Shown piece by piece: positions 1 to 9,407 of a stretch of 64,000 nt of DNA; the first letter of the stretch is position 1; each line of letters begins with the position of its first letter. The notes beneath the pieces were generated by a model. The model had not been told where the DNA came from. It made no database searches and was given only the letters and a program-made list of their open reading frames with translations. The translations under genes and the position numbers were made by a program. Source of the DNA: Myxococcales bacterium (GTDB lineage Bacteria; Myxococcota_A; Polyangia; Polyangiales; Polyangiaceae); assembly GCA_004193285.1 (NCBI GenBank), contig SECP01000044.1, forward strand, positions 17,069-81,068. Direction: 5' to 3'.

Positions 1-3000
1 ACGGTGAACAGCCGCTTGAAGAGCTCCGCGATTTCTTGAGCTTCCGCGCTCGAGTAGCCGTAGCTCAAATCGCTCAACGCGACTTCTTCCCCGCGCGCCA
101 TGGCGATCAGCTTGTGCACGTCCTCCGCAGGGCGGCCCGCAAGGGGTGCGAGGACCGTGTTGGAGGTGAGCGCGTTCTCCAAGTAGCTGAGCGCGAAGGC
201 CTCGCGCTTGCCCTCGAGGATGTCGCCCAGGTTGTAGGTATCGGCGCGGTTGGCCAGCATGTCCGGTATCTGGAAACGGGCGCCGCTCTCCGTGTACGGG
301 TTGCCCGCCATCACGATGCAGAACTTCTTTCCGCGCAGGTCGTACGTGCGAGTTCGACCATTCCACACGCCTTCGATGCGGCGCTGGGCGTCGCACAAGG
401 AGATGAACTTTTGCAGCAGCTCCGGGTGCGTGTGCTGAATGTCGTCGAGGTAGAGCATCACGTTGTTGCCCATCTCGAGGCCAAGGTTGATCTTCTCCAC
501 CTCTTGGCGCGCGGTCGCGTTGGGCGCCTCGGTGGGATCCAGCGAGTGTACCTCCGTACCGAGAGCGGGTCCGTTCACCTTCATGAACACGAGGCCCAGC
601 TTGCTGGCCACGTATTCCATGAGCGTCGTCTTACCGTAGCCAGGCGGAGAGACGAGCAAGAGCAGGCCCATCTGGTCCGTGCGCTTCGCGGCGCCGGCCG
701 CGCCAAGCTGCTTGGCCAGGTTCGCGCCGACGAGCGGCAGGTACACCTCGTCGATGAGCCGGTTTCTCACGAAAGACGTGAGCACGCGCGGCAGGTACTC
801 GCTCAGCCGCAAGCGGTCCCGCGCCTGCGCCGCCAGCTCGGTTTTGAGGCTTCGAAACGCTCGAAATTGCGGCGCTCGGTCTTCGATGAACGAGGCTACC
901 CGCTCGAGCAGCTCGAACAAGCTCACGGGCATGGACCGCGCGGCGATGCGCGGGTGCGAGCCGAGGAGGTTCTGAACCGAGACGTCGGTGTTGGCGCTCG
1001 ACACCTCGAACTCCAGGTCACCGTCAGCCACCGCGCGCGCCGCGAGCTCGAGGCGATACTCCGCGCCCTTGCCGGCGTGGCGCAAAAACGCGTCCACGTA
1101 AGAGAGCGCCACCCGCAGCCGCTCGGGTGGGTGGGCGGAGAGGACGCGTAAGTCTTCCTCCAACCCACGCGCGGCCCCGGTTTGCTCCAGATGCGAGAGG
1201 AATTCCTTACGTAGCTCCGCGGCCCCGCCGCTCTCCGTGAACTTGGCGCGTTCTCGAGACACCTCGCTGACGAGGTACCTGGCCGCGAAGCGCGCCGTCT
1301 TCGCTTCGCTACCCACGCCGAGCGCCGCGAGCGCCTCGGCGACTCCGCTCGCGAGCTCCCGGGACAGCTCCAGCTCGGCGCTGCCGTCGTTCAGACGCTC
1401 CCGGAGCCGACCTGCGCTCTGAGCCCGGCGCTCCAGCAAGTTTTTGCGATCGGCGGGCAAGCTTTGCCAGAACAGCCATCCGGCGGCGCGGGCTCGCGGC
1501 GAGTAGCGGAGGGTTCCTGCCACCTTGAGCAAGCCAAGGACCTTTTCGAGGATCAGCGCCGCGTCGTGATCGTGCACGCCGCGCTCGTAGCCTTCGTCGA
1601 TGCGCTCGGCCGCAACTTGGCGCACCAGCTCTCCGAGCTCCTCGGCGCGTGCCGCGTTCTCCAGGTCCGTCAAGGTGCGGCCGGCCGCGCCGGCTTCCGC
1701 CTCCTGCAGCAAGCTGACGGCTAGGAATTCGGCGCGGTACACGTCGCGCGTCTCCGATACCAACTCTTGGTCCCACAGCTCGCGGGACGCATCCAAGAGC
1801 GGGTTCGAGATGGGCTCGAAAAAGTCAGTGCCGGTCAGGTGCACGTTCAGCGTCCCCTCCCGCGGCACGATCGCCAGCTCCAGGGGCCGCGTGTTGACGC
1901 TGAACCGGTGAGCTCCGAAGCGGATGACGTTGCCGTCGTCCTCCAGCAAGTCGGTCTTGTCGCGCAGGGTACGGAGCGCGTTCTGCTTGGCGCTCTTGAG
2001 CTTGGAGTCCAGCTCGTCCGCGCGCACGGAGTCGCCCAGCGCACGCAGCTGCGCGGATAGCTCCGAAAGCTTGTGCACCATCGCGTCCGAGGCGAAGTAG
2101 CCGTTCAGCTCCTCCGCGGTCTTGGCCCCCTGCGCGCGACGCACGATGCCAGCCAGGACGCGCTCGGCCGCGGTGGCGAGGCTCTGGGCGCGACGCTGCC
2201 GCTCCTCTACCAAGAGCTGGCGTTTGGCGTTTACCGCGTCCAGCACCTCTTCCCGTTTGTCCGCGAGCTGCACCGAGAACTCGTCCAGCTCGCCGAAGCG
2301 GCCTTCCAGCTCTTCCAGCTGCAGCATCAGGCGGCCCATCTGCTCGTCGCAGGCCTCGGGCGTCGTCGCGAGCGCGAGGGCGCTGGTGACGCTCTGACTC
2401 AAGAGCTTGAACTGCACGCCGAACTCGGCGCGGCCCTCGTGGGTGCCAAGCTCCTTCTGCCGGCCGTCCAGCACCGCGCGCGCGCGGTTTTGCTGCGCAA
2501 AGGCCGAGCTCGTTCCATCCAGGATGGTCGTGCGCACGGTCGGGTCTTCGATGGGCAGACCCGCGATCGTCTCGCTCAGGAGCGAAAGACCTTCGTGCAC
2601 CGCGTCTAGCTCCTTGCGGAGCGGGGCGAGCTCGGTCGTCTTGCCGGCTTGGCCCACCGCCTGGACCACGACCTCCAAACGGTCCAGCAGCGGCTGGAAG
2701 GCGTTTTCGGCCAAAAAGAAGTCGACGCAGGCGCGGCTGACCTCGGCGAAGCGCGCTTCCACGCCCTGCTCCAGCTGCTCGACGCGTGCGACGTCGATGG
2801 CGCGCACGTCTTTGAGGGTGATGAGAGTCCCCCGTTGTCGCTTCAGCTCGGAGAGACCGCTCAGAAACGCTTCCACCGTCCCGAGATCGGCGGGGCGCAG
2901 TCGGTCCAGCAGCTCCGCCTGCGCCTGCTCGGCACCTTGTACGGACTCGCGCGCTTTGCGCTCCAGCTCCAGCTGCTTCTGAAACTCGGCGACGATGAGC

Positions 3001-4493
3001 TCGGACGTCTTGTACAGCTCACGCAGCGTCTCGAGAAGCCCGCCCATTTCGGCGTGCCCGAGCCAATAGTGCGCATCGATCGCTCGACGCACGTTACTCA
3101 CCAGGTCATCGAACGTGCGCCGAGTCGGCTTCTCCGTCTGCGCCAGCTTGCGAACGCTGATGAGCTCGCTGATACCGCTGACCAGCGCGGCGTTGCCGAC
3201 CTTGGCCAGGTACGAGCCGTCGCGCGGAGCGGCGGCGGCGAACTCAGCCGTCGTGAACGGCGTTTGCCAAATCTGCACCGGGTGCAGGCGCGTCGGCTCT
3301 GCTTCCGAGCGGAACACGAGCATCGTGCCGTCCGGAAACAAGCTATAGCCGTGGCATCGAATCGGGTTTTTGACCTCCTTCGAGATCAGGTTGTACGGCA
3401 GGAGCTCGTACTCACCCTCTTCGTCTCGATAGAACACGTACAGGACGTCCTCGCCATTGGGCGAAGGGATCGCGCGCCGGTAGTCGAGCCGCTCGTTCTG
3501 CGCGCCAAACAGCTTGTACTCACCGGTGGTCAGGTAATAACCGCCGGGGAAGATCACGCCGTGATCTTCCGGTAGCTCCACGCAAGCCACGCCCAGCGCG
3601 TCCACGCGCAGCACGCTCTGATTACGGGGGTTGTAGATGAGGTACCGAGTCTGGCTCTCACGGAACGGCTTGATCTTGAGCAGGATCAGCCCCGCGACGC
3701 GCGCGTACGCGATGTCCGCGTCGTCCAGGGTTTGGTTCGGATCCTCCACCGGCTCGCGGTAGATACCGAGGCCGTCCTGGGTGTTGTTCTCGATCTTGAT
3801 CGTGAGGTCCCCGCCGACCGTCTCGACGAACACCTCGTTCAGCACGTTGATGTGCGGGTGGGGGCCGGCGACTTGATCCTCACGGCGCGCCTGCGTCCAT
3901 TCGAACGGGTGACGACGCGGCGGCTTGAAGTCCTCCTCACCGCGCGCGTCCATGAAGCTGACGTGGCCCTTGGCGTCGATCGCGAAGCGGAAGATCTTGG
4001 AGTCCGTGAGCTTGGAGCCGATCTGCACCGCCACCAGCAGGCGTGACTCCGTGCGCACCAGCTGCAGCAGCCGCGCGTCCTTCGCGTAGCGAAACGCGTC
4101 TCGAAACTGCTTGTCGAACTCCGCGTCCGCCAGGAAGGCGCCCCGCCCCTCGAAGCCGCTCTGGCTCAGGTCATAGCCCGCGTCGTTCTTCTCGAACTTG
4201 AACAAGCTGAGCACGTCTTGGACGCGCGTCTCGGTCTTGAGCCCGATGAAGACTTGAAAGCCGAAGAGCAGCTGCCCGTCCACGCTCACGACGTCACGCG
4301 GTGTGCAATTGTTCTCGGTCCGGATGCGCTCCGTTGCCACCAGCGTGAGCTCGCCGCCGCCGAACAACGCCTTGCGCTTCTGATTCAGCGCCTCGGCTTT
4401 GCTCCCCAAATCCGCCGCGCGCTCCAACAAGCGACGCCGAATGACCTCGTAGCTCCCCCCCTCCATGCTCCGTTCGTCTTGCTCACCAGCCAC
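1..4493 (-). CDS. Giant DUF3686-type AAA+ 'DNA repair ATPase' (3' end beyond window)
   Basis: The frame is open without a stop from the GTG at 4493 to the left edge, giving about 1,497 codons; the C-terminus is missing. I chose GTG because a strong Shine-Dalgarno (GGGAGGG on the minus strand, 4501-4507) sits 7 bases upstream; an ATG nine codons further in (4466) lacks one. The N-terminal half resembles the DUF3686 family (large 'DNA repair ATPases'), the middle is a long helical, probably coiled-coil region, and an AAA+ module lies near residues 1280-1450. That module shows a Walker A SPPGYGKTTL (Lys near residue 1288, positions 630-632), a Walker B VMLYLDDIQ and a sensor-1-like MAGNP. The family role in DNA repair is an annotation tradition rather than a proven activity. 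It follows the flotillin gene on the same strand after about 210 bases, so the two probably work together at the membrane. Confidence 0.85.
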   Translation of the reverse strand, partial: MAGEQDERSMEGGSYEVIRRRLLERAADLGSKAEALNQKRKALFGGGELTLVATERIRTENNCTPRDVVSVDGQLLFGFQVFIGLKTETRVQDVLSLFKFEKNDAGYDLSQSGFEGRGAFLADAEFDKQFRDAFRYAKDARLLQLVRTESRLLVAVQIGSKLTDSKIFRFAIDAKGHVSFMDARGEEDFKPPRRHPFEWTQARREDQVAGPHPHINVLNEVFVETVGGDLTIKIENNTQDGLGIYREPVEDPNQTLDDADIAYARVAGLILLKIKPFRESQTRYLIYNPRNQSVLRVDALGVACVELPEDHGVIFPGGYYLTTGEYKLFGAQNERLDYRRAIPSPNGEDVLYVFYRDEEGEYELLPYNLISKEVKNPIRCHGYSLFPDGTMLVFRSEAEPTRLHPVQIWQTPFTTAEFAAAAPRDGSYLAKVGNAALVSGISELISVRKLAQTEKPTRRTFDDLVSNVRRAIDAHYWLGHAEMGGLLETLRELYKTSELIVAEFQKQLELERKARESVQGAEQAQAELLDRLRPADLGTVEAFLSGLSELKRQRGTLITLKDVRAIDVARVEQLEQGVEARFAEVSRACVDFFLAENAFQPLLDRLEVVVQAVGQAGKTTELAPLRKELDAVHEGLSLLSETIAGLPIEDPTVRTTILDGTSSAFAQQNRARAVLDGRQKELGTHEGRAEFGVQFKLLSQSVTSALALATTPEACDEQMGRLMLQLEELEGRFGELDEFSVQLADKREEVLDAVNAKRQLLVEERQRRAQSLATAAERVLAGIVRRAQGAKTAEELNGYFASDAMVHKLSELSAQLRALGDSVRADELDSKLKSAKQNALRTLRDKTDLLEDDGNVIRFGAHRFSVNTRPLELAIVPREGTLNVHLTGTDFFEPISNPLLDASRELWDQELVSETRDVYRAEFLAVSLLQEAEAGAAGRTLTDLENAARAEELGELVRQVAAERIDEGYERGVHDHDAALILEKVLGLLKVAGTLRYSPRARAAGWLFWQSLPADRKNLLERRAQSAGRLRERLNDGSAELELSRELASGVAEALAALGVGSEAKTARFAARYLVSEVSRERAKFTESGGAAELRKEFLSHLEQTGAARGLEEDLRVLSAHPPERLRVALSYVDAFLRHAGKGAEYRLELAARAVADGDLEFEVSSANTDVSVQNLLGSHPRIAARSMPVSLFELLERVASFIEDRAPQFRAFRSLKTELAAQARDRLRLSEYLPRVLTSFVRNRLIDEVYLPLVGANLAKQLGAAGAAKRTDQMGLLLLVSPPGYGKTTLMEYVASKLGLVFMKVNGPALGTEVHSLDPTEAPNATARQEVEKINLGLEMGNNVMLYLDDIQHTHPELLQKFISLCDAQRRIEGVWNGRTRTYDLRGKKFCIVMAGNPYTESGARFQIPDMLANRADTYNLGDILEGKREAFALSYLENALTSNTVLAPLAGRPAEDVHKLIAMARGEEVALSDLSYGYSSAEAQEIAELFKRLFT

Positions 4494-4702
4494 GATACGG
4501 CCCTCCCACGACGCGGTCGCCCGACAGGAGACGAGAGTTTTTCACAGGAAGCTCGGGAGCTCGGAGGTCGAAAGCCGTTACGGCGCAGCGCGTGCGCGGT
4601 GCAGTAGCGTGCGGCACCGAGCAGGGCTGAGCCGGCGACGACGGGGAGAGCGACGGACGCGCCCTGCTACGGAGTGGCGCCCCAGGCCCGACTTGGCTCA
4701 TG

Positions 4703-6703
4703 TCAGGGCCGCTTGCCGGAGCCTTTGGAGTCTTTGGGTGCGAGCTTTTCGAGCGCGGCTGCGAGCATCGCGCCGCTTTGACCGTTGCCGTCGCCGGCCA
4801 TGTTTTCGACCAGCGCGCGTAGGGTGTCGCTCTGCTCGAGCGCGCCTTCGACGGATTGACCGAGGGAGATGGCGCTGACGAAGCGTTGGAAGAACTGGCC
4901 GTCGCCACCCACGATGTTGATCTTCGCCTTGGACATGGCCTCGGCGAGGATTTGAGCCTGCGCGGAGACGACGTCCCTCTTGACCTTGAGCGATTCGAGG
5001 GCGATGGCGCGCTGGTTCTCCAGCTGGAGGCGGAACTCTTCGTGACCGCGGCCGGACTCGTCCAGCGCCTTCATGGAGGCGGCCTTTTGGGCGAGGCCTT
5101 GCGCTTCCGCGGTGAGCTTTTCACGGATCGCGGCCGCTTCCGCCACGCCTTGCTTCTCCACCGCGGCCGCTTCCGCTTCGCGCACGCGCACCTTGGCGAG
5201 GCCTTGCTTCTCCTCTCCCGCCGCTTCCGCGCTGAGCTTTTCGAGGGAGATTCTGGCTTCCGTCAAGCCGAGCTTCTCGCTGGCGACGGCGTCCGCCTCT
5301 TTGACGCGGGCCTTCGCGAGGCCCTCCGCGGCAGCCTCCGCTTGCACGCCTTCTGCGATGCGAATCTTGGCTTTGGCGAGCTTGTCCGCGGTGTCCAGCT
5401 CGGCTTCGGCGGTGACGACGCGCTCGCGCGCCTTGATTTTGGCGACCTCTTCCGCGGCCTGAGCGGCTTTGACCTGCTTGGTCGTGACCTCGCTCGCGGC
5501 GGCTTCGGCCCCGATGCGCACGACCTCTTTTTCGCGGTTGGCTTCCGCGAGGCGGCGCACGTCTTTGATGTTTTCTTCCTCGGTCGCGACGTTCTTCTCG
5601 ACGGAGATGCGGTCGCGAATGACGTTCGCGATCTCTTTCTTTTGCACCTCCACCTCTTTGTCGCGCGCAATGGTGCCGAGCGCCACCTCGCGCTCGCGGC
5701 CGATGACCTCGAGCTGGCGCGCCTTCTCGACGCGCTCGTTCTCGACCGCGACCTCGCGCTCCTTGTGCTTGGAAGCGATGGCGACCCCGCGCTCCTTCGC
5801 CTGGTCGGCGATGGCGGCTTCTTCCTCGTTTTTGAGCACGATGAGCTGGGTCTTTTTGCGCTCGTCGCTGGCAACCCGCATCGCCTCGTTCTCTTCACGC
5901 GACTTGGCGACCGCGATTTCCTTCTCTTTTTTGGCCTCTGCCTCCGCGCGGCGCTGCTCGAACCGGAAGAGCGCTTCGTCTGCGTTCAGGTTCTGGCTGC
6001 CCATCTCCATGCGCTCCTTTTGGCGGAGCTCGTTCGTCTTGACGTTCTGAATCACCGTCAAATCGGTGATCTTCCGGATGCCGTCTGCATCCATGATGTT
6101 GTCTTTGTCGAGGTGCTCGATCGGCGTCTGCTCCAGGTAGTCGATGGCAGCGTCGTCCAGGATGAAGCCGTTCAAATCCTTGCCGATGACCTCGATGATC
6201 TTGTCTTTGAAGTCGTCGCGCTTGGTGTACAGCTCTTCGAAGTTGAAGTGCTTGCCGACCGTCTTGAGCGCTTCCGCGAACTTGGCGGTGAACAGCTCTT
6301 CTAGCGCCTTGGGGTCGCTGGCGCGCGCGCAGCCGATGGATTGGGCGACCTTGAGCACGTCGTCCACCGTCTTGTTCACGCGCACGAAGAAGGTCACGTT
6401 GATGTCCGCGCGGATGTTGTCGTTGCAGATCAAGCCCTCCTTGCCCCGACGATCGATGTCGATGGTCTTGACGGAGAGGTCCATCGTCTCGGCTCGATTG
6501 ATGATGGGGTAGACCACCGCGCCGGTGAAGGCGACGACGGCCTCGGCGCGCATGGTGTTGATGACCAGCGCCCGCCCCTGGTCCACCTGCCGGTAGAAGC
6601 GGGCGACGAGCGCCAGCAACCCGAACAGCAGGAAGACGATGATCACCACCACCACCAACACCGGATACAGCCCGAACGTTTGAGTATCCCCAGAGTTCAT
6701 CAC
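4703..6703 (-). CDS. Flotillin-like membrane scaffold protein (YqiK family)
   Basis: 666 residues. A single N-terminal membrane segment (about residues 12-38, rich in Val/Ile/Leu) is followed by a Band-7/SPFH domain (about 40-230), then a very long charged Ala/Glu/Lys/Arg-rich coiled coil (about 240-560) and a short globular tail with GGDGQFFQRF. This is the usual flotillin/YqiK architecture, somewhat longer than the ~550 residues of Escherichia coli YqiK. Flotillins oligomerise and organise membrane microdomains. The start is GTG at 6703 or the ATG directly after it at 6700. The next gene downstream on the same strand is the DUF3686 AAA+ ATPase. A YqiJ-like OB-fold membrane protein, the usual partner of YqiK, lies about 6 kb away at 12587-13324 rather than adjacent. 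Confidence 0.92.
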   Translation of the reverse strand: MMNSGDTQTFGLYPVLVVVVIIVFLLFGLLALVARFYRQVDQGRALVINTMRAEAVVAFTGAVVYPIINRAETMDLSVKTIDIDRRGKEGLICNDNIRADINVTFFVRVNKTVDDVLKVAQSIGCARASDPKALEELFTAKFAEALKTVGKHFNFEELYTKRDDFKDKIIEVIGKDLNGFILDDAAIDYLEQTPIEHLDKDNIMDADGIRKITDLTVIQNVKTNELRQKERMEMGSQNLNADEALFRFEQRRAEAEAKKEKEIAVAKSREENEAMRVASDERKKTQLIVLKNEEEAAIADQAKERGVAIASKHKEREVAVENERVEKARQLEVIGREREVALGTIARDKEVEVQKKEIANVIRDRISVEKNVATEEENIKDVRRLAEANREKEVVRIGAEAAASEVTTKQVKAAQAAEEVAKIKARERVVTAEAELDTADKLAKAKIRIAEGVQAEAAAEGLAKARVKEADAVASEKLGLTEARISLEKLSAEAAGEEKQGLAKVRVREAEAAAVEKQGVAEAAAIREKLTAEAQGLAQKAASMKALDESGRGHEEFRLQLENQRAIALESLKVKRDVVSAQAQILAEAMSKAKINIVGGDGQFFQRFVSAISLGQSVEGALEQSDTLRALVENMAGDGNGQSGAMLAAALEKLAPKDSKGSGKRP

Positions 6704-6807
6704 CGCGCAGAATGCACGAACCGTGGCGCCGTGTCTCGCCGACCACGCACCCTGAACGGACGCGCCGTGACCTCGGACTTATTGAACCCTAAACGGCGCC
6801 GGGCCGC

Positions 6808-8796
6808 TCAGTCGCAGTACGGCGTTGCAAGGTCGAAACGGTAAGCATCGGTGCTCGACGCGACGAACAGGCCGTCGGGGACCCGAGCCACGCGCACATC
6901 GGCGCTGCCCCAGCCGAGGAGTAGACCGGGTTGGCAGAAGGTGTGCCACGACGGCTCCGCACCTAGCTCCAAGGCCACGACGTGGGTACCGCCAACGACG
7001 AAGATCACCCGCTGCCCGACGTCGTCGTAGACGAGCTGTGGTCGACGGAACGAAGGTGTGGTGCCAGAGGGCGAGAGCAAGGACCAGGTTGCGTCCTCCA
7101 GTGATAGCGCGTGCAGGACGCCTCCCGTCTCTTCGTTCTCGTTTTCACCATAGAGGATCAGTTGCCGGCCGGCCGGATCCAGGATCCCCGCCTCGTAGTC
7201 GCGGCGGCCCGGGCTCTTTCCCCGCGTGATGAGCTCCGTCCACACCGGCGAGCCATCCAAAGCAGAGAGGCTCCACACGTCGTCGAGCCAGGGTTGGTAG
7301 GCGTCCTGCGCCGGTCGACCACCGCGGAGCAGCATGCGCTTTTCTGCACTGTCGTAGGCGACGATCGCGCTTTCGCGCGGGGACGGCCCGATGATGTTCA
7401 GGGGTTGCCATTGCGCGTCGCCCGACCGTAGCCGCCACACCGGCTCGCCCCCCTCGCTACCGCCAAACCCGAAGATGGCTTTCGAAGCCGAATCGAACGC
7501 GCCGACCGCGAAGTAGTTCTGGGGACCGCGACCGAAGTCACTCGGCGTCCAGGCCGCGTCGCGGTCGAGGGTGCGGGTCCAGGTCGGGGTCTGGAATTTT
7601 TCTCCGCCGATCGACACGACGACCTCTCGCGTTTCGTCCCAAACCAGCGAGGCTCCAGGGGGAAGAGGCTCCCCGCGCGTGTTTGGCGTGAGGGCCGAGG
7701 GCTCGAGCGAGTCGAGCGAGAGCGTCCAAGTGGCGTTGCTACCGTTGAGCCACGAGTCGATTGTAGAGGCGATAACGATGCGGCCGCGTGCCACGTCGAG
7801 ACTCGCAGAAGTCGCGTCCGGCCTCTCCACGGAGGAGAGTTGGGACCAGGTGTCGTCCGTGAGCGAGAACTGCGCCGTTCCGTGACAAGTGGGCACGAGG
7901 ATGCGCTCGCGTTCGGCGTCGTGGACCCGCCCGCGAAGCACACCTGAGCAGGGATTACGGCCCAGCAAGCGCCACGTCTCTTGAGAGAGAGGGAGCTCGA
8001 AGTCTTCGTCACCCAATGCCACGAGCCGGTCACGCGGTGCGTCGTACACCAGGTAATCGCTCGGTATGATGTAAGCGGGCTGACAAACCGCCGGGGTCGC
8101 GTCACCCAAGCGAGTCCAAGCGCCGTCCTTTTCGAGGTCCAAGCTCCATGTGCCGCAGCCCTTCCTTCCACGACCCGTTACGAAGAGACGCCGGCCCTCG
8201 ACGTCCAGCGCGAGAACGTGTTCATCGACCTCGCGCAGCGGCAAGCTCGGCATGGGGTTCAACCGATGCCACAGCGGAGCTCCTTCTAGCGAAAGCGCCC
8301 ACACCTCGTTGGCACTTTCCCTGCCATACGGCGCGTCGTGCACGATCGATAGCACGCTGTTCGTCACCGGGTCGTAGACCCCCGAACTGGGTGGCAACGG
8401 GGGAGACTCTCCCTGGTTGACGAGCTCGGACCAGCGAAGCTCATGTGCGCCCGAGAGCGCGAGCGCCCAAACCTCCGTAGACTGCCGGTCGAACATGAGC
8501 AGCCGGTCCGCAGTGGTGTCGAGTACCGACCACGACATCAAGCGTCCCGTGGGTGTCTCGTTTCGCGTGGACCAGCCAAGAGAGGGCGGCGATTCTCGCG
8601 GCATGCCTGAGCCCGGCCCGGCCTCGCTCGTGGACTGCCCGGCGGCGCTCGCCGTGCCCTGACCGGCAGCGCCGGCGGCTGGCTCGGAGGCAGCTTGGCC
8701 CGACGATCCCCCCCCGCATCCTGCTCCTCCCAAGCCCAGCGCCAACACGAGCCCTGCTCCCCAAGCCCACGCATCTCGTCGCCTGTTCATCCCCAT
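6808..8796 (-). CDS. Lipoprotein with kelch-like repeats
   Basis: About 662 residues from the ATG at 8796 (alternative ATG at 8790; the frame is open to 8853 but that extension has no signal-peptide logic). Arg-rich n-region, hydrophobic stretch and lipobox LGGAGC predict a lipoprotein, followed by a low-complexity Gly/Ala/Ser/Gln linker. The body has repeated blocks of the form 'vyD...r.v..gG......tW.L.L', such as VYDPVTNSVL, VYDAPRDRLVALG, VWDETREVVVSIGG and LVYDDVGQRVIFVVGG. These look like kelch/galactose-oxidase-type beta-propeller blades. Function unknown; probably surface-exposed. Divergent from the ECF sigma gene at 8907 across about 110 bases. Confidence 0.8.
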   Translation of the reverse strand: MGMNRRRDAWAWGAGLVLALGLGGAGCGGGSSGQAASEPAAGAAGQGTASAAGQSTSEAGPGSGMPRESPPSLGWSTRNETPTGRLMSWSVLDTTADRLLMFDRQSTEVWALALSGAHELRWSELVNQGESPPLPPSSGVYDPVTNSVLSIVHDAPYGRESANEVWALSLEGAPLWHRLNPMPSLPLREVDEHVLALDVEGRRLFVTGRGRKGCGTWSLDLEKDGAWTRLGDATPAVCQPAYIIPSDYLVYDAPRDRLVALGDEDFELPLSQETWRLLGRNPCSGVLRGRVHDAERERILVPTCHGTAQFSLTDDTWSQLSSVERPDATSASLDVARGRIVIASTIDSWLNGSNATWTLSLDSLEPSALTPNTRGEPLPPGASLVWDETREVVVSIGGEKFQTPTWTRTLDRDAAWTPSDFGRGPQNYFAVGAFDSASKAIFGFGGSEGGEPVWRLRSGDAQWQPLNIIGPSPRESAIVAYDSAEKRMLLRGGRPAQDAYQPWLDDVWSLSALDGSPVWTELITRGKSPGRRDYEAGILDPAGRQLILYGENENEETGGVLHALSLEDATWSLLSPSGTTPSFRRPQLVYDDVGQRVIFVVGGTHVVALELGAEPSWHTFCQPGLLLGWGSADVRVARVPDGLFVASSTDAYRFDLATPYCD

Positions 8797-8906
8797 CAAG
8801 ACGCGCGATCCGCCAGAACCCGGCCAGCGACAGAAAAAGATCGCGATGTGCAACGGCCGTGGCCGGATTAGGGTCGCCCGAGCGTCCTCTACGACGAATC
8901 GGTTTC

Positions 8907-9407
8907 ATGCCCACGCTCGACGAGGCCTCGTTCGCAAGATGCTATCGCCGCGTCTTTCCTATTGTTTTAGCCAAGTGCGGCCGCATGCTGCGCGGAGATG
9001 CGGAAGCGAAGGACGTCGCGCAGGAGGTGTTCATCCGCCTTTGGCAGCACCGCGAGCTGGTCGAAGACCACCAGAGCCTGACCGCGTGGCTGTACCGGAC
9101 TTCCACGCGGCTGGTGATCGATCGGGCGCGGCGCCGCGCGTTCGGTCGCGAGAGCCTGGGCCACCTTCAGGCGGTGTTGGAAGGGCGCGCGGAGGCGGAC
9201 AGCGAGAGCTTGCTGGCGAGTCGCGAGCAGCTGCAGGGCGTCCTCTCGGCGTGTCCTGCCGCGGAGCTGGAGGCGGCGATCTTGAACCGCGTGGATCGTC
9301 TCTCGCACCCGGAGGTTGCGGAGGTGTTGGGAGTCAGCGAACGAACCGTGCGCCGGCTGCTCGCACGATTCGACGATCACGTTCGGCTGCTAAAGGAGAG
9401 CGCCTGA
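8907..9407 (+). CDS. ECF-type RNA polymerase sigma factor
   Basis: 166 residues, the normal length for extracytoplasmic-function sigma-70 factors. Region 2 is seen around DVAQEVFIRLWQHR with a following WLYRTSTRLVIDRARRR (about residues 34-75). Region 4 is a helix-turn-helix around SHPEVAEVLGVSERTVRRLL near the C-terminus. The ATG at 8907 was chosen because the conserved part starts there; the frame is open much further upstream, but that is antisense to the neighbouring lipoprotein gene. Its stop overlaps the start of the anti-sigma gene (TGATG at 9405-9409), so the two are translationally coupled. It should direct polymerase to an envelope-stress-type regulon, probably including its own operon. 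Confidence 0.95.
   Translation: MPTLDEASFARCYRRVFPIVLAKCGRMLRGDAEAKDVAQEVFIRLWQHRELVEDHQSLTAWLYRTSTRLVIDRARRRAFGRESLGHLQAVLEGRAEADSESLLASREQLQGVLSACPAAELEAAILNRVDRLSHPEVAEVLGVSERTVRRLLARFDDHVRLLKESA

Noticed and set aside
36..4465. Many plus-strand open frames of 60-370 codons
   Set aside because: They are antisense to the DUF3686 ATPase frame, whose translation gives recognisable motifs; they have no family motifs or ribosome sites and reflect GC-rich codon bias.
4856..6304. Plus-strand 482-codon open frame
   Set aside because: Antisense shadow of the flotillin coiled coil; only Leu/Arg/Asp/Gly-rich low-complexity sequence.
8553..8906. Upstream extension of the first ECF sigma frame
   Set aside because: Antisense to the lipoprotein signal region, Arg/Ser/Pro-rich, no homology logic; the conserved sigma starts at 8907.
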